From: Lachnospiraceae bacterium KH1T2
GTDB lineage: Bacteria; Bacillota; Clostridia; Lachnospirales; Lachnospiraceae
Length of the DNA: 64,000 nucleotides
Assembly (NCBI GenBank): GCA_900114405.1
Contig: FOSY01000017.1
Span: 1-64,000 of the forward strand
Reading direction: 5' to 3'
In this document: positions 54,600 through 62,899 of the stretch, piece after piece
Numbering within the stretch: position 1 is the stretch's first letter
Layout: every line of letters starts with the position of its first letter
Program-made: the position numbers and the translations under genes
The notes under the pieces: generated by a model
The model's input: only the letters and a program-made list of their open reading frames with translations
Databases searched by the model: none
Told to the model about the DNA's origin: nothing

Positions 54600-55319
54600 A
54601 TGAAAGTTCTTGTTATTCCCGATGTGCATTTGAAAGCGTGGTTATTTGACAGGGCAGAAGATATACTTAGATCTGGTAAGGCGGACAGAGCTGTTTGCCT
54701 TATGGATATACCAGATGATTGGAATATGGAGTTTCAGGTTGAGTGTTATAAGGAAACATTCGACAGAGCAATACGATTTGCGAATACTTTTCCGGAAACA
54801 TTATGGTGCTATGGAAATCATGATATAAGTTATCCATGGGGAAAACTTGAGACAGGATATTCGCCGTATGCAGAAAGAATTGTTCTGAGTAAACTTGAGG
54901 AACTTGAACGCAGTCTTTCGGATCCGTTCCAGATTGCTTTTATTCATAGAATAGATAAAGTGCTGTTCATGCATGGTGGATTAACATCGGAGGCTGTAAA
55001 AAGGCTGGATGAAGATTTGATAGAGGCTGACATTGATGAAGTTGTAATATCTGTAAATAATGCTTCGAAATCTTACCTGTGGAATGATGAATCACCGCTT
55101 TGGTATAGACCACAATATAGAAATTTAGAAATGTTTAGAAGTAATCGGTATAAACAGGTGGTTGGACATACTCCTGTAGAGAAAATTTATGAGAAAAATG
55201 GGATTATTTCCACAGATGTGTTTTCTACTTATCGTGACGGGACTCAAATTGGAGAATCTAAGTTGATAGTGATTGATTCAATGAGTGGTGAATATGAAAA
55301 GGTAGAGATTAAGAAGTGA
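54600..55319 (+). CDS. Metallophosphoesterase
   Basis: This 239-residue calcineurin-like phosphatase has DVHL (residues 8-11), GNHD (about 77-80), HGG (about 125) and GHTP (about 192-195). The usual GDxxD block reads MDIPDDW, so one metal ligand is atypical. It probably hydrolyses a phosphate mono- or diester. AGAGGAG precedes the ATG. It stands between the 22-bp palindrome and the RhuM-Fic gene. Confidence 0.82.
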   Translation: MKVLVIPDVHLKAWLFDRAEDILRSGKADRAVCLMDIPDDWNMEFQVECYKETFDRAIRFANTFPETLWCYGNHDISYPWGKLETGYSPYAERIVLSKLEELERSLSDPFQIAFIHRIDKVLFMHGGLTSEAVKRLDEDLIEADIDEVVISVNNASKSYLWNDESPLWYRPQYRNLEMFRSNRYKQVVGHTPVEKIYEKNGIISTDVFSTYRDGTQIGESKLIVIDSMSGEYEKVEIKK

Positions 55320-55360
55320 ATATATTTAATAATCCAGGAATTATATGAAGGAAATGTGTA

Positions 55361-56311
55361 ATGAACAGAACAAATGAAATTGTATTATTTGAAACAGATG
55401 ATAAGGAAATAAAGTTAAGTGTTTCGGTTGAACAGGATACTGTGTGGCTGAACAGAAATCAGATGGCGGAACTATTTGATAGGGATGTGAAGACGATTGG
55501 TAAACATATCAATAATGCTTTGAAAGAAGAGTTGGATAATTCAACTGTCGCAAAATTTGCGACAGTTCAAAACGAAGGAAGCAGAGAAGTAGAAAGAAAT
55601 ATAGAATTCTATAACTTGGATATGATAATATCCGTCGGATATCGTGTAAAATCAAAGCGCGGAGTGGAATTTCGCCGTTGGGCAAACTCAGTTTTGAAAG
55701 ACTATATTCTTAAAGGTTATGCAGTTAATATTAAGCGTTTAGAGGCTTTGGAAAAGACAGTAGAGATTCAGTCTAAGATGCTTTCGAGCGTACTTGAAAT
55801 TGATGGCTCCGAGGTTTTGCAGGCAGTTAATCAATATACACAGGCGCTGACTCTTCTTGATCAGTACGATCATCAGTCTTTAGAAAAGACGGAAGGTAAT
55901 GAGCCAATCTACCGCATTACATACGAAGAATGCCGAAAGATGGTAGATAGTATGGAAGACTCCTTTAAGTCCGACGTTTTTGGTGTTGAGAAAGAAGTTG
56001 GTAAAGTTGAGGGAATAATAGCGGCAGTATATCAAAGTGTATTTGGCGGAGATGTATATCCTTCATTGGAAGAAAAGGCCGCCAATTTATTATATTTTAT
56101 GATAAAGGATCATCCGTATGCGGATGGCTGCAAACGGATAGCGGCATCATTATTTCTTGAATTCCTAAATAAGAATAATGTGCTATTTAAAGACGGCAAG
56201 AAAGTTATCAGCGATGGGGCGCTTGTCGCACTCACATTAATGATCGCGGAATCAAGACCGGATGAAAAAGATATAATGACGGCATTGGTAATGAATATCA
56301 TATCATTGTAA
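55361..56311 (+). CDS. RhuM-Fic fusion protein
   Basis: In this 316-residue protein, residues 1-130 form a RhuM-type domain (VWLNRNQMAELFDRDVKTIGKHINN, GYRVKSKRGVEFRRWANSVLKDYI). Residues 185-316 form a Fic/Doc domain with H251 in HPYADGCKRIAASLF. The motif normally reads HxFxDGNxR; here Asn is Cys. Fic proteins AMPylate or phosphorylate targets. RhuM-Fic proteins are common cargo genes, possibly toxins, though no antitoxin is next to it. Confidence 0.82.
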   Translation: MNRTNEIVLFETDDKEIKLSVSVEQDTVWLNRNQMAELFDRDVKTIGKHINNALKEELDNSTVAKFATVQNEGSREVERNIEFYNLDMIISVGYRVKSKRGVEFRRWANSVLKDYILKGYAVNIKRLEALEKTVEIQSKMLSSVLEIDGSEVLQAVNQYTQALTLLDQYDHQSLEKTEGNEPIYRITYEECRKMVDSMEDSFKSDVFGVEKEVGKVEGIIAAVYQSVFGGDVYPSLEEKAANLLYFMIKDHPYADGCKRIAASLFLEFLNKNNVLFKDGKKVISDGALVALTLMIAESRPDEKDIMTALVMNIISL

Positions 56312-56367
56312 AATGGACAGTAGTTATTTAAATGTACTAAGTGTTTTGACGTTTTTTATATATTACT

Positions 56368-56574
56368 TTATCTACCACATGTACCATGATGCGGCATATA
56401 AAGTGGTAGATAAAAGGCTGTGTAAGTTGATTTAAATATGTCATGGTTTAAACAAAGTACCCGCAAGCCACACCCTAAAACCATTCGAATGCCAATTCGA
56501 ATTGTAAAGCCGAACAAATCCAGTATTTTCGAGGCCTGAGGCCGTGTGAAATTGCACGGTTTCAGGTCTTTTTT
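56368..56574 (+). repeat. Second TTATCTACCAC operator, ATTCGAA repeats and element copy 2, without a gene
   Basis: TTATCTACCAC (56368-56378) and GTGGTAGATAA (56403-56413) align with the promoter at 43952-43997. ATTCGAAT-N4-AATTCGAA at about 56483-56501 aligns with 45414-45433. Then AACAAATCCAGTATTTTC (56513-56530) and a terminator (GCCTGA/TCAGGT and CCGTG/CACGG stems, T-run to 56574) follow. So both ends of the AlbA_2-gene cassette are present with the coding part gone. The rest of the gap to 56770 shows a CACAG/CTGTG hairpin near 56671-56699 only. Confidence 0.65.
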
Positions 56575-56770
56575 GGTCATCGCTCCTAAAATGCTTCTAT
56601 TTTCTAAAAGAAGCAGAAGCGAAATAACTCCAATTAAAGAGTCCAATTCTGTTTCTTATCTTTTATTTTCCACAGATTTCAAAAAAAATTTTTGCTGTGA
56701 TCTAGTAATGAGCAAAAAACCACCCCAAATGTATTACAAAAGAAAAAATTCGTAATCGGAGGTGGAAGAT

Positions 56771-56992
56771 ATGTTTGAATGCAGAACATTTATCACAGTA
56801 AAAGAAATCGGCGAAGTACTCGGTGTTTCTGAATCTAAGTCTTATGGAATAGTTCGTGATTTGAATAAGGAGCTTGCTGATAAAGGGTACATGGTTATCC
56901 AGGGAAGAGTCAGCAGGAAATATTTCGAAGAGCGTTTCTATGGAGTAGAAAACGAAACAGAAGTAAAGGAGGTACAACATGCCGGCGAATAG
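56771..56992 (+). CDS. xis: Excisionase-like winged-helix protein
   Basis: This 73-residue protein, FECRTFITVKEIGEVLGVSESKSYGIVRDLNKELADKGYMVIQGRVSRKYFEERFYG, is typical of the small HTH proteins encoded directly before tyrosine integrases of ICEs. ATG 56771 has GGAGG at 56758-56762. It overlaps the integrase start by 14 bases. Confidence 0.8.
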   Translation: MFECRTFITVKEIGEVLGVSESKSYGIVRDLNKELADKGYMVIQGRVSRKYFEERFYGVENETEVKEVQHAGE

Positions 56993-57764
56993 GGACAAAA
57001 AGACAGGCAAGTGGAACTGCCAGTTCTATTACACCGACTGGACAGGAAAAAAGGTCAAGAAGATGAAGCGTGGCTTTGAGACCAAGAAGGAAGCTCAAGA
57101 TTGGGACGACACTTCAAATTAGAAAAAGCCAGTAGCTTAGACATGACCTTCGGAGATTTTTACAGACGTTACGAAGCGGATGTAAAGCCTAAGGTAAGGG
57201 AAAATACTTGGCAGTCAAAAGTCTGGGTAATTGAAAAGAAGATTCTTCCATATTTTAAAGATCTGGTGATGAGAGATATCACACCTAGAGATGTACTTAC
57301 GTGGCAGAATGAGATGAGAAAAATGGAATCGAAAGATGGAAATAACTACAAGGGAACCTATCTTAGAAAGATGCAGGCAGAGTTCTCAGCTATTTTCAAT
57401 CATGCCGTTAAGTATTATGAGCTACCAAAGAATCCAGCAGTTATTGCAGGACCACTAGGACAACATAATGCAGATGAAATGTTGTTTTGGACAAAAGACG
57501 AGTATATGAGATTCATTCCTACTATGGCAAACAAGACATACTCATATATAGCATTTGAAATGTTTTATTGGTGTGGCGTCCGTATGGGAGAACTTTTAGC
57601 ACTTACTCCAGCTGATTTTGACTTTGATAGGAATAATGTATCTATTACAAAGTCATACCAGAGGATTAAAGGCGAAGATGTAATAACGAAGCCAAAGACC
57701 AAGAAGAGCGTCAGAGTTATTAAGATGCCTGAGATGGTTTCTATGGAGATGCAGGATTTCATCA
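56979..57764 (+). pseudogene. int: Tyrosine integrase, frameshifted and truncated
   Basis: The N-terminal arm-binding domain (RDKKTGKWNCQFYYTDWTGKKVKK...) reads from ATG 56979 and breaks near 57103. Restoring one A gives EAQDWERHFKLEKA and the core-binding and catalytic part, with the first Arg in CGVRMGELLALTPADFDF and a Lys-containing beta turn. Homology stops at about 57764, before the HxxR and nucleophile Tyr, where MFS transporter sequence begins. The enzyme cannot be active. Confidence 0.88.
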
Positions 57765-58045
57765 ATAATGTTTTTTCTCATAGTTACAGAAACAATTTCT
57801 GTATTAGCTGAGATTGTTGTGGGACCGATTTTAAATACCAAAATATCTGAGATTGCTCCAAAAGGTTATGAGGCAAGATTTTTTACAGTATATCAGTTGG
57901 ATTGGACTTAGGGGGGATTATCGGTCAAATAATTTCGGTTATGGTTTTTAATGCTTTTGGTGGTGTAGCTTCATTTGTAATGTTAAGCGCAATTCTTATA
58001 ATGGCAACAATAGGCTGGATTTTATATTTTAAAAGAGTGAAATAA
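57765..58045 (+). pseudogene. MFS transporter C-terminal remnant
   Basis: The sequence reads FFLIVTETISVLAEIVVGPILNTKISEIAPKGYEARFFTVYQ, then after a one-base shift near 57900 GLDLGGIIGQIISVMVFNAFGGVASFVMLSAILIM...YFKRVK and TAA 58043-58045. These are the last two or three membrane segments of a major-facilitator exporter, joined directly to the broken integrase. Confidence 0.7.
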
Positions 58046-58084
58046 TTAGTTGATTAAGTTTCTTTAGTAATACATGGTGATAAA

Positions 58085-59485
58085 ATGGTGAGCAATACTA
58101 AATTGAAAAAATGTGATTACTGTGATTGGGAATTATCGCTTAATGATTGGAGTGATTATAATGGTATTTGTCCCAACTGTGGTTATTACAGGAGTGTGTC
58201 TGCATATAGTAGAATAAAAAGTCTCGCAGATGAAGGGACATTTACAGAGTGGAAAAAAAGCAAAAAAATAAATTTGCTTGTGATGAATACATTCAGAAGT
58301 TGGCATCGGTGAAAGAGAACAGCGGCTTAAATGAAGCTATAGTTATTGGAAAAATTAGTATTGCACGAATTCCAGTGGCAATAGGTGTTATGGATGTGGG
58401 TTATGATGGGGAGCAAGGATACAAGAGCTATAGAAAGACCAACGAGTAAGGATTACATTGAGCATCTTTTTAACGATTTCTTTGAAATATGTGGTGATAG
58501 ATTAAGCGGTGATGATCCTGCTATTATAGCTGGAATTTGCCGTTTTAATGGAAAATCAATCAAAGTAATTGGACATCAAAAGGGTAAAAAATCATTTGAA
58601 GAGGCACTTTATTATAATTGTGGGATGCCAGCACCTCAGGGTTATAGAAAGGCATGTAGGGCTATAAAACGGGCTGAGAAGTTTAATAGACCAGTAATAT
58701 GCTTTATTGATACAATTGGTGCAGATTGCAGGAGAGAAGCAGAAGAATATGGACAAAGTATAGCAATAGCTAAGATGTTACGGGATATGTCAGTATTGGC
58801 AGTACCTATTCTCTCAATTGTGATAAGTGAAGGGGCTAGTGGTGGAGCGCTTGCACTTGGAGTAGGAAATGAGGTCTGGATGCTCGAAAATGCCATCTAT
58901 TCCATAGTTACACCTGAAGCTTACGCAAGTATTAGATGGAAGGATAATAATAAAGTTCAAGAAGCTGTTGAAGAAATGAAATTGTTATCAAAGGACTTAA
59001 TTGAAGAAGGCATTATTGATAAAATAATACCTGAGATGGAGCAGTTAACTAGGGAGAGTATGGAAGATTATTTGGATGTATATCCGAAATGCTTCTATTC
59101 TTCAGGAGCAGCGGCTCCTTGTTCAAAATGTGAAGATTTATCCGAAGTTGTGAATAATAAAGGAGAGTTTTATACTCTTTTGACAAATTACGGAGGAATA
59201 GATTTTTCATTATTTTCAAATGAGGACTTTTTAGAAGTTTTTTTGCCCACGATAAAGGTTGATCTAATTTTAGTTTCCAAATATACCGACAGGTATATTA
59301 GAAAAATAAAATGTCTGATAGTATTGATGGAAGGCGAAGAGGACAAGTGCGATATCAGCCAGTGGGACATATATGCTGGAAGTAAGATAAATATAGTATA
59401 TTTTAAAGGAAATCATTTTTTCATAGAAGAAAATATAAATGAAATTGTAAAAATGTTAGAAAGCGGTGATGATGATGAAATATGA
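58085..59485 (+). pseudogene. Chimeric AccD-AccA acetyl-CoA carboxylase transferase with thioesterase-like tail
   Basis: The first part is the AccD zinc finger (KKCDYCDWEL...GICPNCGYYRSVSAYSRIKSLADEGTF). After a shift in A-runs near 58255 comes SGLNEAIVIGKISIARIPVAIGVMD. After a second shift near 58400, RAIERPTSKDYIEHLFNDFFE switches straight into AccA, complete through GHQKGKKSFEEALYYNCGMPAPQGYRKA and SEGASGGALALGVGNEVWMLEN. The catalytic half of AccD is missing. The last 110 residues (WDIYAGSKINIVYFKGNHFFIEENINEIVKML) resemble the end of a type II thioesterase. It is probably a deletion product of a biosynthetic cluster. Confidence 0.75.
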
Positions 59486-60359
59486 TATTCAGTTGGATCA
59501 AGCATTTAGTGCGTGTAGTGAAGGCGATTTCGCTACGGGAGAGAAAGTTGTTAATGCTATTATTAATACTTACGGTTGTATAGAACGAGCAGTACATTTA
59601 TTACTATGTATATATAGTTGTACTGGTCAAAGTGAGAAAGCTATTTCGTTACTCAGGAGATTAAAAAAAGAGTCTATTTGGCTTAACCCTATTGAAATGG
59701 AAAATGATAATGATTTAGATACACTTAGAAATTTGGACGAATTTAAAACATTGCTTAAGTTTTCTTGGAATAGTTATAATTGTGCATCAAAAAATGCACA
59801 GGCCCAAATATATACTATGGGAGAAAATAAAGATACTGTTGCGCCGATATATTTTTTTCACGGTAGAGGAGCTAAGTTGACTGAGTTTTCAGAAGATTTT
59901 CAAGATATTTTTAATCTCAGGCAAGTATATTATGTTCAATCAGAACAAGTATATTCACGTGAACGTTATTGTTGGGATGATGAGCACTTATCTATTCTTC
60001 AAGTAGGGGACGTCTTGGATCACTCAAGTGAATTGCATAAACTTATAAGTGGAGTAAGTCAAGGTGCTAGGATTTTAATTGATGCGTTTACACAAGGTAT
60101 AATTAAGAATGATCTGCTATTGTTTATTCCCGCAGTTTCTGAGAGTAGTATTGATAAGGTACGCAATTCTAATATTGATTATGAGGGTGATATTACTATT
60201 ATTTCAGGAGATAGAGATGGTTGTTTTCCGGCGTCTATGGAGCTGGCAGATGTTTTAGCGAAAAAAGGATTTAATATAAAATGTCATGTAATTAAGGGTA
60301 TGGGGCACTATATTTTGCCACAAGAAATAAAAAGAAAAATGATACTTAAGGAATTATAA
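59469..60359 (+). CDS. Alpha/beta hydrolase-like protein with helical N-terminus
   Basis: This protein of about 297 residues has N-terminal helices resembling tetratricopeptide repeats (residues 5-70, EKAISLLRRLKKES). A hydrolase domain follows with IYFFHGRGAK, nucleophile elbow GVSQGARI, Asp in IISGDRDGCFP and His in GMGHYI. It could be a thioesterase or carboxylesterase of the same decayed cluster. It overlaps the preceding frame; the start is one of four consecutive codons (59466-59475). Confidence 0.65.
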   Translation: MMMKYDIQLDQAFSACSEGDFATGEKVVNAIINTYGCIERAVHLLLCIYSCTGQSEKAISLLRRLKKESIWLNPIEMENDNDLDTLRNLDEFKTLLKFSWNSYNCASKNAQAQIYTMGENKDTVAPIYFFHGRGAKLTEFSEDFQDIFNLRQVYYVQSEQVYSRERYCWDDEHLSILQVGDVLDHSSELHKLISGVSQGARILIDAFTQGIIKNDLLLFIPAVSESSIDKVRNSNIDYEGDITIISGDRDGCFPASMELADVLAKKGFNIKCHVIKGMGHYILPQEIKRKMILKEL

Positions 60360-60377
60360 TACAATAGTTAAAGACAT

Positions 60378-60551
60378 ATGATAAAAGTTTATATTTTAGA
60401 TGTAGTGGACCTTTTTAGTGAAGAAACGATAAAAGAATATATTACTTTGCTTCCTAATGATGGGGTGTGGAAGAAAAGAATAAATTCTATTAATGATTAT
60501 GTATTTATAAAGGATACTTCAAATCTTTCACAGGAGAAAATAAATGGTTAA
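60378..60551 (+). pseudogene. Possible phosphopantetheinyl transferase N-terminal fragment
   Basis: A 57-codon frame (MIKVYILDVVDLFSEETIKEYITLLPNDGVWKKRI...) resembles the first 40-50 residues of Sfp-type phosphopantetheinyl transferases, then runs into the deformylase start. A carrier-protein activating enzyme would fit the biosynthetic debris upstream. The similarity is short and by eye. Confidence 0.35.
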
Positions 60552-60954
60552 AAAAATAGTACGTGATCCGTTATTTCTGCAGCAAAAGTCAGTTCCGGCG
60601 ACGGAAGCTGATAAGCAGGTAGTGCAGGATCTGATAGATACATTAAATGCAAATCGTGAGTGCTGTGTAGGGATGGCTGCAAACATGATCGGTGTGAAGA
60701 AGCAGATCATTGTGATTGCTGTTGGTCCGTTCTCTATTCCGATGGTCAACCCGGTGATCACCAAGAAATCCGGGAAGTATGAGACGGAGGAGAGCTGCCT
60801 TTCTTTGGATGGGGTAAGGCCATGTACACGCTATAAGGAAATAGAAGTTGATTATCTGGATCAAAATTTCCAAAAGAAACATGGCAAGTATACGGATTTT
60901 ACAGCGCAGATCATACAGCATGAAATACAGCACTTTAGCGGAGATTTAATATAA
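60544..60954 (+). CDS. def: Peptide deformylase
   Basis: This 136-residue protein has the three deformylase motifs: GMAANMIG (motif 1, usually GxGLAAPQ), EESCLSLDG with metal ligand C85, and HEIQH (H126, H130). It removes the formyl group from nascent proteins. The variant motif 1 marks the divergent short Clostridia type. CACAGGAG precedes ATG 60544. It lies at the junction where remnants end and normal genes begin. Confidence 0.9.
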   Translation: MVKKIVRDPLFLQQKSVPATEADKQVVQDLIDTLNANRECCVGMAANMIGVKKQIIVIAVGPFSIPMVNPVITKKSGKYETEESCLSLDGVRPCTRYKEIEVDYLDQNFQKKHGKYTDFTAQIIQHEIQHFSGDLI

Positions 60955-60978
60955 AAAAATAAAATTTTGATAAAAGCC

Positions 60979-61009
60979 TTGACTTAAAGTTAACTTTAAG
61001 TGTTAGCGT
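60979..61009 (+). promoter_or_regulatory. MerR-type promoter with 18-bp palindrome
   Basis: TTGACT (60979-60984) and TAGCGT (61004-61009) are 19 bp apart, the long spacer used by MerR-family activators. The perfect palindrome CTTAAAGTTAACTTTAAG (60983-61000) lies within it, like the sites of the NmlR/AdhR group that answer aldehydes or nitrosative stress. No MerR gene is in the window. Confidence 0.75.
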
Positions 61010-61036
61010 ATATATATCAGCTGATATGTAAAATAA

Positions 61037-62857
61037 ATGAGCGATTTTTGCGATAAAGATATTGAGTTGCTCATTGATGATCATGAAAGGACAATGAAAG
61101 GCATGTACGAAATTTTAAAAACGATTGATGCACCATCTGATGTAAAGAAACTTTCAGAAGATAAATTAGAAATATTGGCAAATGAGATGCGCGAAGCACT
61201 TTTTAATAGACTGACTAAGATCGGAGGCCATTTTGGTCCTAACTTCGGTATGGTCGAGACTACGATCGCCATGCACTATGTGTTTGAATCTCCTAAGGAT
61301 AAGTTTGTATTTGATGTCTCACATCAGAGTTACCCGCATAAGATGCTGACCGGACGACGTAATGGATATATTAATGATGAAAATTTTGCAGAGGATTCTG
61401 GATATACTAATCCGGAAGAGAGCGAACATGATTTCTTTAACGTAGGTCATACGTCTACTTCGATAGCACTTGCTGCAGGTCTGGCTAAAGCGAGAGATCT
61501 GAAGAATGGGAAAGAAAATATCGTAGCGGTTATCGGAGACGGATCATTGTCTGGTGGAGAAGCGATGGAAGGACTTAATATCGCAGGTGAGATGGAGTCA
61601 AATTTCATTATCGTAGTAAATGATAACGAAATTGCGATCGCAGAAAATCACGGCGGGATATATAAGAATCTTAAGGAACTTCGAGAGACAAAAGGACAGG
61701 CTGCGAATAATATTTTCAAAGCATATGGGCTCGACTACATTTATGAAGAAGATGGCAACGATATACAGAAAATGATAAGCCTGTTTAAGAAGGTTAAAGA
61801 CATTGACCATCCGATCGTAGTGCATATTCACACTCAGAAGGGTAAGGGATATGAGCTTGCTGAAAAGAATAAAGAATATTGGCATTGGACAATGCCGTTT
61901 GACAGAGAGACAGGTGTTCCGAAGGTAAGCTTTGGCGAAGGTGAGTCATATTTAGCGATGACAGTAGACTATATCTTTGAGAAAGCCAAGACTGATAAGG
62001 ATTTCCTCGTTATAACACCTGCAATGCCTGGAGCACTCGGGCTCACAGCTGAGCAGAGAATAGAATTAGGACATCAGTATCTTGATGTAGGTATAGCAGA
62101 GGAAGCAGCAGTTGCGGTTGCATCAGGTGCGGCTAAAAATGGGGCAAACCCGTTGCTTTTCACTAATATGACATTTATCCAGAGAGCATATGACCAGATT
62201 TCTCAGGATTTATGCATAAATAATAATCCTGTTACTATGGTGATGAATTTTTCATCATTTGATGGCTTAACAGATGTGACACACCTTGGAATTTTTGGCT
62301 TAGCTGCATTTACAAACATTCCAAATCTCATCGTTCTCGCGCCTACTTCCGCAGAGGAATATCTAAACATGCTGTCATGGTCAGTAGAGCAGAGAGAACA
62401 TCCGGTAATGATACTTATTCCTGGAAATCAGGTTGCACATCGTGAGGCAGACCTGAATTATTCAGATATTAACACTTATAAGATAGAAAAGAAGGGTGAG
62501 AAAACTGCGATTTTGGCACTAGGTGATTTCTATCAGCGCGGTGAAGAATTGGCAGAGGCCATTCGCAAGGAGCTGGGCTATGAACCGACTTTGATCAATC
62601 CACGCTTTGCATCAGGACTTGATACAGATGTGCTGGAAGGATTGAAAAAGGATCATACACTTGTGATCACATTGGAAGATGGAATTTTGGAAGGTGGATT
62701 TGGACATAAGATTTCTTCTTACTATGGTGCAAGTGATATGAAGGTTAAGAATTATGGCCTTAATAAAGAATTTTATGACCGTTATGATCCAGAAGCGCTG
62801 CTTAGAGAAGTTGGTATGACAACAGAGCAGATCATTTCAGATATTAAAACTATGTAA
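61037..62857 (+). CDS. DXS-like transketolase family protein
   Basis: This protein of up to 606 residues has the thiamine diphosphate motif GDGSLSGGEAMEGLN...NDNEIAI (about 165-200), IGGHFGPNFGMVETTIAMHYVF and DVSHQSYPHK of the 1-deoxyxylulose-5-phosphate synthase fold, then pyrimidine-binding and C-terminal domains. Many Firmicutes have such paralogs besides the real DXS, so the reaction is uncertain. ATG 61037 has no ribosome binding site; ATG 61094 or 61103 may be the true start. It forms an operon with the CMD-cupin gene under the MerR-type promoter. Confidence 0.8.
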   Translation: MSDFCDKDIELLIDDHERTMKGMYEILKTIDAPSDVKKLSEDKLEILANEMREALFNRLTKIGGHFGPNFGMVETTIAMHYVFESPKDKFVFDVSHQSYPHKMLTGRRNGYINDENFAEDSGYTNPEESEHDFFNVGHTSTSIALAAGLAKARDLKNGKENIVAVIGDGSLSGGEAMEGLNIAGEMESNFIIVVNDNEIAIAENHGGIYKNLKELRETKGQAANNIFKAYGLDYIYEEDGNDIQKMISLFKKVKDIDHPIVVHIHTQKGKGYELAEKNKEYWHWTMPFDRETGVPKVSFGEGESYLAMTVDYIFEKAKTDKDFLVITPAMPGALGLTAEQRIELGHQYLDVGIAEEAAVAVASGAAKNGANPLLFTNMTFIQRAYDQISQDLCINNNPVTMVMNFSSFDGLTDVTHLGIFGLAAFTNIPNLIVLAPTSAEEYLNMLSWSVEQREHPVMILIPGNQVAHREADLNYSDINTYKIEKKGEKTAILALGDFYQRGEELAEAIRKELGYEPTLINPRFASGLDTDVLEGLKKDHTLVITLEDGILEGGFGHKISSYYGASDMKVKNYGLNKEFYDRYDPEALLREVGMTTEQIISDIKTM

Positions 62858-62899
62858 GCCGTGTTTATCGATGAAGAATCAAGGAAGGGGTATAATGCA

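Noticed and set aside
58085-58312. Stand-alone small zinc-finger protein
   Set aside because: The sequence is the AccD zinc finger and continues into AccD in the next frame.
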